Assembly (NCBI GenBank): GCA_001768565.1
Contig: MEOE01000036.1
Coordinates: forward strand, 1-55,985
DNA length: 55,985 nucleotides
Reading direction: 5' to 3'
Origin: Bacteroidetes bacterium GWF2_33_16
Lineage (GTDB): Bacteria > Bacteroidota > Bacteroidia > Bacteroidales > UBA12077
Shown: piece after piece, positions 1 through 8,533 of the stretch
How positions within the stretch are numbered: the first letter of the stretch is position 1
Layout: each line of letters opens with the position of its first letter
Translations under genes and position numbers: made by a program
The notes under the pieces: generated by a model
What the model was told of the DNA's origin: nothing
The model's database searches: none
The model's input: only the letters and a program-made list of their open reading frames with translations

Positions 1-6
1 AAAAAA

Positions 7-98
7 CCTAAACAAAAGACTATAAGCTAAAATATAAATACGCTAAAAATAACAACATAAAAAAACCGTCTCAGATTATCTTTTGAGACGGCTTCTTT
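7..98. repeat. Left copy of 92-bp window-terminal inverted repeat
   Basis: This 92-bp stretch is, base for base, the reverse complement of 55894-55985 at the other end of the window. Identity stops at base 99 on the pyrI side; on the outer side the right copy runs to the last base of the window. It contains a terminator hairpin plus more than 50 bp of unrelated AT-rich sequence, so shared terminator shape alone cannot explain the match. It may be the end of a dispersed element such as an insertion sequence, but no transposase is visible. Confidence 0.9.
59..91 (-). terminator. Intrinsic terminator after pyrBI
   Basis: An 8-bp stem CCGTCTCA/TGAGACGG (66-73 with 84-91) is followed on the minus strand by seven U. 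It lies 14 nt past the pyrI stop and inside the terminal repeat. Confidence 0.75.
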
Positions 99-104
99 CT
101 TTTT

Positions 105-566
105 TTAGAAAATCTCCATGTGTTCTGAGTCTGTAATTTTCTCGCAATAGTGGCATTTTAATGCTACTTTTTTCTTCGAAACTACTTGAAATCTAGTAAT
201 TATATTTTCGATATTTGTAACACATTTTGGATTACCACACTTTGCAATTCCTACAATAGAATCAGGAACTTCAACAATTTTCTTCTCAACAACTTTATAA
301 TTTTTTATAATGTTGAGCTTAGCTTCAGGCGCCACCAAAGCAATTTTGTTAATTTCTTCATCCATAAAGAAAACATCAGCAAGTTTAATAATTGCCTTAT
401 TTCCTAATCTTTTACTTTCCAGATTTGTACCAAAAGTAATTTGAGATTTAATTTTATCAAGGCCCAAAATATCTATTACTTTGAAAAGATTGCTTGCTGG
501 AACATGATCGATAACTGTTCCATTCTCGATAGCACTTACCTGTAATTTTTTATCGTTAATATCCAT
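105..566 (-). CDS. pyrI: Aspartate carbamoyltransferase regulatory chain PyrI
   Basis: Regulatory subunit of aspartate transcarbamoylase in pyrimidine synthesis. It binds nucleotide effectors in its N-terminal domain and contacts the catalytic chain through a zinc domain. The 153-residue length is normal for PyrI. The four zinc cysteines are visible near residues 110-141 as CGNPKC and CHYC. It is the last gene after pyrB, with a 6-nt gap, so one transcript is expected, ending at the hairpin just downstream. A pyrI gene implies an allosterically regulated PyrB6-PyrI6-type holoenzyme. Assignment is secure. Confidence 0.96.
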   Translation of the reverse strand: MDINDKKLQVSAIENGTVIDHVPASNLFKVIDILGLDKIKSQITFGTNLESKRLGNKAIIKLADVFFMDEEINKIALVAPEAKLNIIKNYKVVEKKIVEVPDSIVGIAKCGNPKCVTNIENIITRFQVVSKKKVALKCHYCEKITDSEHMEIF

Positions 567-572
567 AGTTTT

Positions 573-1484
573 TTATTTTTTAAGTCCTAAAATATAAGTC
601 ATAATAGCTTGACGTGTAAAAACGCCATTTAGCGCTTGTGTAAAATAATACGCTTTTTCGTTATCATCTACATCAGTATGAATTTCGTTAACTCTGGGAA
701 GTGGATGTAAAACCTTCATATTTGGCCTTGTGTTGTCGAGCATGCTATTTTTTAATACATACGAATTTTTTGTTTTTTCGTATTCCATAGGATCCGAAAA
801 TCGCTCTCTCTGAATACGTGTCATATAAATAATATCAGCATCGTTAGCTATTTCTGAGAAATCTCTATATTCGTAGTATTTCAAACCGAGTTTGTCGAGA
901 TAAATTTTATACTCTTTAGGAATTTGTAACTCAACTGGTGAAATAAAATGAAATGTAGTATTAAACATCGACATTGCTTGCAGTAATGAATGTACGGTTC
1001 TTCCATATTTTAGATCGCCTACAAAAAATAGATTCAGATTATCAAGAGTTCCTTGAGTTTGTTTAATAGTGTATAAATCGAGCAGGGTTTGTGTAGGATG
1101 CTGATTTGCTCCATCACCGGCATTAATTACTGGTACTCTCGATACTTCGCTGGCCCAACGAGCACTACCCTCAACAGGATGACGCATAATGATCATATCG
1201 CTATAATTAGCAACAGTCATTATCGTGTCTTTAATTGATTCTCCTTTCGAAACACTCGATGATGAAGCATCTGTAAACCCAATATACTTACCACCTAACC
1301 TGCTTATAGCGCTTTCGAAACTCAATCTGGTTCGGGTTGATGGTTCGAAGAATAATGTAGCTATTACTTTGCCAGCAAGCAGATTCTGACTAGGATTTTT
1401 CTCAAATTCGGCTGCTAGCTCAAGGATACGAAAAATTTCATCCTTGGTAAAATCTGTAATGGAAACTAAGTGTTTGTTTTTCAT
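573..1484 (-). CDS. pyrB: Aspartate carbamoyltransferase catalytic chain PyrB
   Basis: Cytosolic enzyme that joins carbamoyl phosphate and aspartate to give N-carbamoyl-aspartate, the committed step of de novo pyrimidine synthesis. The 303-residue product has the carbamoyl-phosphate motif [13 protein letters not shown] near residues 45-57, HPTQ near 131 and HPLPR near 260, all expected for active catalytic chains. It is transcribed ahead of pyrI. It is a distant relative of the YgeW carbamoyltransferase encoded at 8534-9721, but the two are distinct families. Assignment is secure. Confidence 0.97.
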   Translation of the reverse strand: MKNKHLVSITDFTKDEIFRILELAAEFEKNPSQNLLAGKVIATLFFEPSTRTRLSFESAISRLGGKYIGFTDASSSSVSKGESIKDTIMTVANYSDMIIMRHPVEGSARWASEVSRVPVINAGDGANQHPTQTLLDLYTIKQTQGTLDNLNLFFVGDLKYGRTVHSLLQAMSMFNTTFHFISPVELQIPKEYKIYLDKLGLKYYEYRDFSEIANDADIIYMTRIQRERFSDPMEYEKTKNSYVLKNSMLDNTRPNMKVLHPLPRVNEIHTDVDDNEKAYYFTQALNGVFTRQAIMTYILGLKK

Positions 1485-1643
1485 TCGTTATATTTATTAG
1501 TTCAACATATTTTTATCAATTATCAGTTGCCAATGTGAGCTGTGAACTGTGAGCCACTAGCTTCTAACTTCGGGCTTCCAACTTTCCATTCACCATTCAC
1601 CAATTATCTGTTCATTAATTCACTATTCACCATTCACTATGAA
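1485..1643. other. Gene-free spacer with degenerate short repeats
   Basis: No coding potential. The stretch is built from short decayed repeats: CACCATTCAC units recur around 1588-1640, and GTGAACTGTGAGC-like sequence near 1543 recurs near 51100. Such decayed simple-sequence patches are common between genes in Bacteroidota. Confidence 0.5.
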
Positions 1644-2261
1644 TTATTTCGTTTCAATAAATTCTATTTTTAAGTTTTCAATTCTGTCAAATTTACTAAG
1701 TACTTTTTCGGTATCGGCTTTTCGAAAATTAATGATTACCGAACATGTAAGATCAAATTTCTGATCCGTCTGCTCAATATTTTCTTCTTTCAGAATCCTC
1801 ATAATGGTATTCATTGCAGCATAATCGAACTTAAGTATATAATAATCATGTAATGTTCTTTTAATTATTTCAGCACTTTTTAGTGCTTCTTCGGCTGCTG
1901 TTTTGTATGCATGAATTAATCCACTTACTCCGAGTTTTGTACCTCCAAAATAACGAACTACAACTATTAATACATTTGTTAAATCGAATGATTTTATTTG
2001 CCCTAAGATTGGCTTTCCAGCCGTACTTGATGGTTCGCCATCATCATTCGCGCGAAAAACTTTTTTATCTGCACCAAGCATATAAGCATAGCAATGATGT
2101 CTTGCATCGTGATATTCATTTCGCAGTTGTTCTTGTATAGCCTTTATTTCTATTTCTGAACCTACAGGAAAAGCCTTGGCAATAAACTTGCTACCCTTGT
2201 CCTTGAATAATCCTTCGGAGGGTTTACTTATAGTGTTATATTCATCGATATATTCTGGCAC
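1644..2261 (-). CDS. yigZ: IMPACT/YigZ family protein
   Basis: Member of the YigZ/IMPACT family (UPF0029), 205 residues, close to the usual bacterial length. The N-terminal half carries the family signature DDGEPSSTAGKP near residues 72-83; the C-terminal half resembles the DUF1949 ferredoxin-like domain. Bacterial biochemical function is not settled; the eukaryotic relative modulates Gcn2 signalling through ribosome-associated Gcn1. The start is a GTG at 2259-2261; no upstream in-frame start is possible because the preceding gene ends 3 nt before it. It is probably co-transcribed with the EamA transporter upstream. Confidence 0.88.
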   Translation of the reverse strand: MPEYIDEYNTISKPSEGLFKDKGSKFIAKAFPVGSEIEIKAIQEQLRNEYHDARHHCYAYMLGADKKVFRANDDGEPSSTAGKPILGQIKSFDLTNVLIVVVRYFGGTKLGVSGLIHAYKTAAEEALKSAEIIKRTLHDYYILKFDYAAMNTIMRILKEENIEQTDQKFDLTCSVIINFRKADTEKVLSKFDRIENLKIEFIETK

Positions 2262-2264
2262 AAC

Positions 2265-3146
2265 CTAAGTAATTGATAAAATATATATTGCAATAAATGA
2301 AATTATAATTCCTAACCAGTTTATTTTTAACAATTTCTCCTTAAAAACTATTAATCCGAATAAAACTGAGAGTGCTATAACACCTAAGTTATTTACACCA
2401 AAAACAATAGAGCCATCGAATGTATTACTTAGGTCAGTTTTATGGTTAAGTGCCCGAATCAAGAAATACAACGATCCATAATTACTTATACCTAGTACAA
2501 TCCCCCAAAAAAGTATTTTTGGATTTATTAGATTTTTTAAGGATGTTCTGCGTAACAGCTTGGTAATTAGTCCTGCAACAGCTGCCATAACAAATATAAA
2601 AACAGTAAATAGAGCGAGCGTATCGTCACCCACATAATTGTATTGTGCATATTTAACCAGTGAATCAACTAGTCCCATTCCAAGAAATAGAATTATTGGT
2701 AAATAAATATCACGGGGATGAAAATCAACTTTACGTTTACGATATATGGTTAAAAAGACAGCTATAAGGGCTAAAATAATTCCTATTACTTTAAGGTTTG
2801 ATAAAATATCCAGCGGATCAATAATTATTGAAACAGTAATTGGAATAATAACCGACATTTTGTTTGAAACAGTAGTTACTGCTATTCCAACCACTTGCGA
2901 TGACCGAGCTATTACAACAAACATTAATATAAACAAAACACCAATAATTGCTGAAAACGGAACCCATGGATTTTTGAAAACAGATAGATTTACATGAATA
3001 ATATCTGAAAGTAAAAAACCAAGTATTGCTGCAGTGAAATAATTAATTATAATAATATCGAAGGTATTGAACTTAAATTTATCAATATATTTAAAGATAA
3101 AGTAAATAGCTGTAGATGAAAGTATGCTAAGTAAAAGATAAATCAT
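2265..3146 (-). CDS. EamA/DMT-superfamily transporter
   Basis: Inner-membrane protein of 293 residues with about ten hydrophobic segments, in the two-fold repeat layout of EamA drug/metabolite transporters. The substrate cannot be read from sequence. It is the first gene of a probable two-gene unit with yigZ. Its start is preceded by a possible promoter, a foldable leader and an intrinsic terminator (3166-3195), which is a layout used for transcription attenuation, so expression may depend on an RNA switch. Confidence 0.85.
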   Translation of the reverse strand: MIYLLLSILSSTAIYFIFKYIDKFKFNTFDIIIINYFTAAILGFLLSDIIHVNLSVFKNPWVPFSAIIGVLFILMFVVIARSSQVVGIAVTTVSNKMSVIIPITVSIIIDPLDILSNLKVIGIILALIAVFLTIYRKRKVDFHPRDIYLPIILFLGMGLVDSLVKYAQYNYVGDDTLALFTVFIFVMAAVAGLITKLLRRTSLKNLINPKILFWGIVLGISNYGSLYFLIRALNHKTDLSNTFDGSIVFGVNNLGVIALSVLFGLIVFKEKLLKINWLGIIISFIAIYILSIT

Positions 3147-3165
3147 AGTGTTTCAGTTGGTACAT

Positions 3166-3195
3166 AAAAAAACAGGTTTCCGAAAAAGAAACCTG
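3166..3195 (-). terminator. Intrinsic terminator upstream of the EamA gene
   Basis: Perfect 8-bp stem CAGGTTTC/GAAACCTG (3173-3180 with 3188-3195) with a 7-nt loop, followed on the minus strand by seven U. It ends 20 nt before the EamA start codon. It could end the sigma-54-driven permease transcript, a small RNA, or act as an attenuator. Confidence 0.7.
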
Positions 3196-3294
3196 CTTTA
3201 AAAGGCAATACGCCAAATATTATTTGTAAAATACTCTACTTTGTCTCTGAAAATTTTAAATGCTATCATCGAACGTCTACGAAAAATTAATTTC
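3166..3294 (-). ncRNA. Candidate structured leader or small RNA
   Basis: A TATATTTG -7 element (3300-3307, minus strand) would start a transcript of about 125 nt ending at the 3166-3195 terminator. Between them the minus strand can form a long closing stem (GCATTTAAAA, 3254-3263, with TTTTAAAGC, 3195-3203, one bulged A) enclosing small hairpins such as CAAAT-AAT-ATTTG and GGC-GTATT-GCC. The closing stem abuts the terminator stem and shares one base with it. I do not recognise a known RNA family. No good -33 element is seen, so the promoter is uncertain. Confidence 0.35.
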
Positions 3295-3382
3295 GTATGC
3301 AAATATAATGATTCTTTTAGTTATTAATTTTAAATTGAAAATTAACTATTAACATAGTTTTTAACAATTCTTTATAAAAATA

Positions 3383-5815
3383 TTATTCATATCTTAAATT
3401 ATCAGCAGGATTAGAGTATGCTGCTTTAAAGGTTTGGTAAATAATGGTTATAATAGCGATTGTAAAAGTTAAAATTGCTGCAATAATATATTCCCATATT
3501 CCAATTTCTATTCTATAAGCAAAATTTAATAACCATTTATTCATTAAAAAATATGTTATTGGCCAAGCAATAATATTTGCTATAAAAACTAAAACCAAGA
3601 ATTCTTTAACAATAATTATTAGATTTTTTCCAGGTGACGAACCTAGAACTTTTCTTATACTCAATTCTTTTTTGCGTTGAGAAGTTACAAATGATATTAA
3701 TCCAAGCAATCCTAAACAAGCAATAAAAATCATTATGCAAACAGATATTATAAATAATCTAATAAGTTTTTGTTCTCCTGCATACTGATTTGCAATATTA
3801 TCCTCTAGGAAAGTATAGGTATAATCGGTATCAATATTATATTTTCGCCAATATTCATCTAAAAATTTAATTACACTTTCGTTTTCATTAGCTTTTATTT
3901 TTATTAGCAAGTTAATCCGGTTTGAAAATGGAATATCAGCTGGTAAAATAATAATAGGATGAATAAGTTCACGAGCAGATTGCATCTGAAAATCACTCAT
4001 AACACCAATAATGGTTCTTTTAATTTCATTACCAGCACTATCTTGTCCAAAACCCACCATGTAATTGGATATATCACCTGACCAATTTAGTTTTTTAAAA
4101 GCGGTTTCGTTAATAATGACAGATTGCTCATCGGTAGGAAAAGATTTATCAAATGCTCTGCCATTGATTATTTTCATTTCCATTAAATCTATAAAATCAT
4201 AGTCAATGACTAAAAACTGACTTCCGATTTGATTTGTAGTTCCATCTGGATTTAATCCATTAAAAACAGTCTGATTTAGTTCTTCTCCAGGAATATCGCT
4301 TGATGCTGCAATATTAATTATTCCAGAATGATTCTTAAGTTCAGCTTTTATGGATTGTAAGTTGTTTATTATAATAGAGTCTTTTACTTGAAGTGAAATC
4401 ACATTTTCTTTATTAAAACCTGGATCCTTATTTATTACGTAATTAAATTGTCTTATTACTATTATTGTTGAAATGATTAATGAAACTGAAATAATAAATT
4501 GAAATATTATTAAAAATTGACGTAAGAGATTATTTTTTGAACCTTTAGCAATTTTGCCTTTAAGTACTTTTAATGGTGAAAATGCAGAAATATAAAATCC
4601 AGGATACAGCCCTGATAAAAAACCTAAAGATATTGAAACAAGTATAAATAGTGATAATAATAATGGAGTATCGGCACCAAATAGACTAAGGCTTTTACTT
4701 GTAAAATTATTAAACCATGGAAGAAATAATTCACAACTTACAAAAGAAATAATTAGTGCTAAAATTGCCAGTAATATTGATTCAATTAGAAATTGATAAA
4801 TTAACGAAGGTCTATGTGCTCCAAATATTTTACGCATACCAACTTCTCTTGCTCTTCCAGAAGCACCAGCTGTTGCAAGGTTAACATAATTAATACCTGC
4901 AATAAATAATAAAAATATTCCGATAATGCTGAAAATATAAATGTTAACTTTATTTCCATTTGAATAAGGTTCCCAAATAAGATGAGATTCAAGATGTATT
5001 CTTGATAATTCTTGTAAATCAAGTTTGCATGTTGAATTTAGGCCATCAAAAGTGGTTTTCATGTACTTATCAAAAAATTCAGGAAACTTATTTATTATTT
5101 TGTATTTATCCGATGGATTATTTAATAAAACATAAGTATATACATGGGCTCCAAACCATACTTCGTTAAATCGATCACCATAACCTTGTGATTCCCATGA
5201 AACCAATGCTTCAATTGGTAGGTGAGTATTTTCAGGCAAATCTTCAATAATTCCTGTTATTCTTGCTTCCTTCCATTGCCCCCTGGATTGATACTGGATT
5301 GATTTATTAATAGGATCTGAATTACCAAAAATCTTTTTTGCAAAACTTTCAGTTAAAACTATTGTGTTTGGTTCAGTTAATGAGTTTTCTGCTGTACCTT
5401 TTAAAAAATATTGGCTAAAAACTTGAAAATAAGTCGAATCGGCATAAAATATTTTATCTGTAAAATATTTTTTTTCATTGTATTTTATATCAGCCTTATG
5501 CACATTTAAAAGATTTACTCCCGAAATTCTTGTCATAGCTTTAATTTCAGAATAATCCATTTTCATAGCAGGACCTATAGGTCTGGCTAAATTGCAATAT
5601 TCATTTATTTTGCCTCCACTATTATATTCTACTGTTAATCTGTAGATTTTATCAAAATTATTATAGAATTTATCATATGATAATTCCGATCTCACATATA
5701 AGAAAATTATTAAAGATGCTGTTAAACCAATACAAAGACCTAGAATATTAATAAAAGTATAGGTCTTATGTTTCATTAAGTTTCTGAATGCTGTAATTAC
5801 ATAATTTCTAATCAT
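3383..5815 (-). CDS. MacB/FtsX-like ABC transporter permease
   Basis: Inner-membrane permease of 810 residues in the double layout common in Bacteroidota: an N-terminal membrane helix, a periplasmic MacB-type core domain, three helices near residues 290-410, a second helix/periplasmic core, and a final group of three helices. The conserved FtsX-type pattern RKKELSIRKVLGSS lies near residue 710. Relatives work with a separate ATPase in export or envelope signalling; no ATPase adjoins this gene, so it is an orphan half-system here. It has a sigma-54-type promoter (5846-5861) with an upstream palindrome, unlike its neighbours. Confidence 0.9.
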   Translation of the reverse strand: MIRNYVITAFRNLMKHKTYTFINILGLCIGLTASLIIFLYVRSELSYDKFYNNFDKIYRLTVEYNSGGKINEYCNLARPIGPAMKMDYSEIKAMTRISGVNLLNVHKADIKYNEKKYFTDKIFYADSTYFQVFSQYFLKGTAENSLTEPNTIVLTESFAKKIFGNSDPINKSIQYQSRGQWKEARITGIIEDLPENTHLPIEALVSWESQGYGDRFNEVWFGAHVYTYVLLNNPSDKYKIINKFPEFFDKYMKTTFDGLNSTCKLDLQELSRIHLESHLIWEPYSNGNKVNIYIFSIIGIFLLFIAGINYVNLATAGASGRAREVGMRKIFGAHRPSLIYQFLIESILLAILALIISFVSCELFLPWFNNFTSKSLSLFGADTPLLLSLFILVSISLGFLSGLYPGFYISAFSPLKVLKGKIAKGSKNNLLRQFLIIFQFIISVSLIISTIIVIRQFNYVINKDPGFNKENVISLQVKDSIIINNLQSIKAELKNHSGIINIAASSDIPGEELNQTVFNGLNPDGTTNQIGSQFLVIDYDFIDLMEMKIINGRAFDKSFPTDEQSVIINETAFKKLNWSGDISNYMVGFGQDSAGNEIKRTIIGVMSDFQMQSARELIHPIIILPADIPFSNRINLLIKIKANENESVIKFLDEYWRKYNIDTDYTYTFLEDNIANQYAGEQKLIRLFIISVCIMIFIACLGLLGLISFVTSQRKKELSIRKVLGSSPGKNLIIIVKEFLVLVFIANIIAWPITYFLMNKWLLNFAYRIEIGIWEYIIAAILTFTIAIITIIYQTFKAAYSNPADNLRYE

Positions 5816-5845
5816 GGTAAATTCTTTTTAATTTGTACTACAAAG

Positions 5846-5861
5846 ACCAATATTTGTGCCA
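5846..5861 (-). promoter_or_regulatory. Sigma-54 promoter for the MacB-like permease
   Basis: The minus strand reads TGGCACAAATATTGGT, against the sigma-54 consensus TGGCAC-N5-TTGCW. It has GG at -24 and a T-G-rich -12 box (TTGG for TTGC) at correct spacing. Its downstream edge lies about 30 nt before the start codon at 5815. Confidence 0.65.
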
Positions 5862-5958
5862 ATGAGTTTTAAGTATCATATAATCAGTTAATACGAAGTG
5901 TAAAAGGTATTCAAAGGCTAAATGAGAAATAGAACTTATGTTCGAATTCGTACTAACT

Positions 5959-5974
5959 TGTTCATTATCGGACA
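5959..5974. promoter_or_regulatory. Candidate enhancer site for a sigma-54 activator
   Basis: TGTTCATTATCGGACA is an imperfect palindrome (TGTyC...GrACA) about 100 bp upstream of the sigma-54 promoter, the distance at which bacterial enhancer-binding proteins act. The activator is not encoded nearby. Confidence 0.4.
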
Positions 5975-6079
5975 TTTAAAAAATGCGAAAAAAATGATAT
6001 TGGTTAACAAATAAATGAATAGAAGTTAAAAAGAATGTAAAAATTTGAAGTTTTCTAATTATTTTGTTTATGTCAATCC

Positions 6080-7030
6080 CTAATTATTCCTAACCTGGAT
6101 AATTTTTGCTGCGATGCTAATAGCTATTTCAGCAGGTGTTTGGCTATTAATGGATAAACCAATCGGAGCATCAACTTTGTTAAGATCTTCAGGTTTTATG
6201 CCCTCGTTTAATAAATTATCGAAAATTGTCTTTGTTTTATTTTTGCTCCCGATCATTCCAATGTATTTTATTTTTTTTGTCACAAGCTGTTTTAAAATGA
6301 TTTGGTCAGCTTTATGACCCGCAGTCATAATTACTGCATAGTTATTTTTACCTTCGGGCACTAAATGCGAAATATCGTTATATTCAGCTATTGTTATTTT
6401 ATGGGCAAAATGATTCTCTTGTATAGTTGAAAGGCCTTCACGATTATCAATAATTTCAACACGAAATTCAAGCAAATTGGCAACCTGGCTTAAGGGAACA
6501 CTAACATGACCACCGCCAAAAATATACAATGTATTTATTAAACCCATTTGTTCGTTATATCTCCAATTGTTTTCGTCAATAAATTGATAAAGAAACGATT
6601 CATCCTGAGTTTTATTTGTGAAGAATGCAAATTGAGAATTCGTTACAGTTAAAATACCTTTATTTCCATTAGCAAAACAATCTATAAGTTGTTGCACTGC
6701 TTCTTTATTTGAATTGTCAAGAAGAATAAATGCATGTGTTTGTTCGCCAGAACATATTAATCCTGATTTATCATTTCCCGCATCGGGGTTATGTATCTGC
6801 CTCTTAATAAATGTTGCATTTGATTCTTTTTTAACTTCTTTTCTTGCAAGTTCAACCATATTGAATTCCATTACTCCACCTCCAATCGAGCCATTTATTG
6901 AACCCGATTCAGAAATAGCCATTTTAAATCCTACTTTACCCGGACTGCTTCCTTTAACATCAACAACTAATAATAAGATTAACTTATAATTATTGGATAA
7001 TTCTTTGATAATAAACTTCCAGAGTTCCAT
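6080..7030 (-). CDS. xdhC: XdhC/CoxI-family molybdenum hydroxylase maturation protein
   Basis: Accessory protein that prepares the molybdenum cofactor (sulfuration/insertion) for xanthine dehydrogenase-type enzymes. The 316-residue protein has the N-terminal XdhC/CoxI motif GSSPGK near residue 28 and GGGVMEFN near 51, then a C-terminal Rossmann-like domain starting with FGGGHVS near 171 and ending in the family pattern PIGL. It is divergent from ygeY, and with mocA frames the purine cluster, matching the YqeB/XdhC role in the E. coli locus. It is shorter than E. coli YqeB, so plain XdhC is the better name. Confidence 0.9.
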   Translation of the reverse strand: MELWKFIIKELSNNYKLILLLVVDVKGSSPGKVGFKMAISESGSINGSIGGGVMEFNMVELARKEVKKESNATFIKRQIHNPDAGNDKSGLICSGEQTHAFILLDNSNKEAVQQLIDCFANGNKGILTVTNSQFAFFTNKTQDESFLYQFIDENNWRYNEQMGLINTLYIFGGGHVSVPLSQVANLLEFRVEIIDNREGLSTIQENHFAHKITIAEYNDISHLVPEGKNNYAVIMTAGHKADQIILKQLVTKKIKYIGMIGSKNKTKTIFDNLLNEGIKPEDLNKVDAPIGLSINSQTPAEIAISIAAKIIQVRNN

Positions 7031-7059
7031 AATAGATTAATTTTGTTTTATGTCAGGAT

Positions 7060-7067
7060 CAAAAATA
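7060..7067 (-). promoter_or_regulatory. Possible -7 element for xdhC
   Basis: The minus strand has TATTTTTG, fitting the Bacteroidota -7 consensus TAnnTTTG, 30 nt upstream of the xdhC start. No clear -33 TTTG is seen at the expected spacing. Confidence 0.35.
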
Positions 7068-7290
7068 CGATGAATTATGAGATTTATTAAATTTTAGTTT
7101 GCAGTTTTCTGAATTATAGAAGTATTAAAGACTGATCAAGATATTTTGATAGGCTGTTTAGAAAATAATTCTTTGAAATATTGCCAAGATATAGGATTAT
7201 TCCAATTATTTACTCCCGATATATAAATCTATTCTATATATGCCAACTAATTAATAAAAAACATAATTTTAACCTTCGAAATTTAACTAC

Positions 7291-8487
7291 ATGATTAACA
7301 TGAATGATACTTACAAAAAAATAAATGAGCTTGCCGAAAAGTACCGCAATTATACTGCGGAAAACCTATCAAAGCTTGTCAAAATCAAATCTCTAAGTAC
7401 ACAAGAGAAAGATGTTCAGTTGGAGCTTAAACGCCAGATGGAAGAAGCAGGATTTGACGAAGCATGGATTGATGGCTTAGGCAACGTAATCGGCCGGATT
7501 GGAAATGGTAAGAAAGTGCTTGCTATCGATGGTCATATGGATACTGTAGATATGGGAAATATGGCTAATTGGACATTCAATCCGCTTGGTGGTGAAATAA
7601 AAGATGGATTTGTACATGGTCGTGGAACTGTTGATCAGGAGGGTGGACCAGCTGCATTTGTAACTTCAGGAAGAATACTAAAAGAATTGGGATTTGATAA
7701 AGACCTTACCATTTACTTTGTGGGGAGTGTAATGGAAGAAGATTGCGATGGTTTATGCTGGAAATACATTGTTGAAGAGGATAAGATAAAACCCGATTTT
7801 GTAATAAGCACAGAGCCCACAAACTTAAATATATATAGAGGTCATCGTGGTCGTATGGAAATTCATGTACATTTTTATGGTGTTTCATCTCATGGTTCTG
7901 CACCTGAACGAGGCAAAAACGCCATTTACATGGCTTCAAAAACTGCATTGGAAATTGAAAAGCTTAATGATCGTTTAAAATTTGATGAATTCCTTGGGAA
8001 AGGAAGTGTTACCATTTCAGAAATAATTTCCGGAACACCATCTTTGTGCGCAGTTTCCGATTATGCAAGAATTCATTTGGATCGTCGCCTAACATGGGGT
8101 GAAACTAAAGAATCAGCTGTTGCAGAAATTCAGGAACTTATTAAAGGAATGAATGCAAAAGTTGAAGTATTGGATTACAGCGAAAAAGCATATACTGGTC
8201 TGGAATACGGAATGGAAAAATATTACCCAACGTGGAAAATAGAAGAAAAACATGAAATAGTGCAGGCTGGAGTTCGTTCTTTTTCGAATCTGTTTGGTAA
8301 AAATCCAAAAATCGATAAATGGACATTTTCCACCAATGGTATTATGACCTGCGGTACATATGGAATTCCAACTATTGGTTTTGGTCCCGGAAATGAAGTC
8401 TTAGCTCATGCTCCTGATGAAAAGGTTCCAATTAGTGACTTGGTTGCTGCATCAGCATTTTATGCTGCTTTTGCTTACGAAATATAA
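7291..8487 (+). CDS. ygeY: YgeY-type M20 amidohydrolase of purine breakdown
   Basis: Zinc-dependent M20-family hydrolase (DapE/ArgE-like), 398 residues, matching the YgeY 'selenium metabolism hydrolase' family in length. Metal-site motifs are GHMDTVDMG near residue 79, GRGTVDQEGG near 109 and MEEDCDG near 146; the substrate-binding lid follows from about residue 185. In the E. coli-type cluster this enzyme is thought to hydrolyse a ureido/amino-propionate intermediate made from the opened purine ring; the exact step is from recollection and not shown here. It starts a plus-strand pair with ygeW. A second ATG lies 9 nt downstream. Confidence 0.92.
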   Translation: MINMNDTYKKINELAEKYRNYTAENLSKLVKIKSLSTQEKDVQLELKRQMEEAGFDEAWIDGLGNVIGRIGNGKKVLAIDGHMDTVDMGNMANWTFNPLGGEIKDGFVHGRGTVDQEGGPAAFVTSGRILKELGFDKDLTIYFVGSVMEEDCDGLCWKYIVEEDKIKPDFVISTEPTNLNIYRGHRGRMEIHVHFYGVSSHGSAPERGKNAIYMASKTALEIEKLNDRLKFDEFLGKGSVTISEIISGTPSLCAVSDYARIHLDRRLTWGETKESAVAEIQELIKGMNAKVEVLDYSEKAYTGLEYGMEKYYPTWKIEEKHEIVQAGVRSFSNLFGKNPKIDKWTFSTNGIMTCGTYGIPTIGFGPGNEVLAHAPDEKVPISDLVAASAFYAAFAYEI

Positions 8488-8533
8488 TTCTTAGTGATCT
8501 TTGTGTCTTAGTGGTAAAAAACAAATTAATTAT

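Noticed and set aside
1501..1643. CRISPR-like short repeats
   Set aside because: CACCATTCAC units are irregular, very short and without spacers; this is decayed simple sequence.
6714..6989. Plus-strand frame of 91 residues inside xdhC
   Set aside because: It is the antisense shadow of the conserved XdhC motifs; no family match.
8501..8533. Longer start for ygeW at a TTG
   Set aside because: The extra residues are encoded by a decayed intergenic repeat (CTTTGTGTCTTAGTGGTAAA); the ATG at 8534 gives the usual YgeW length.
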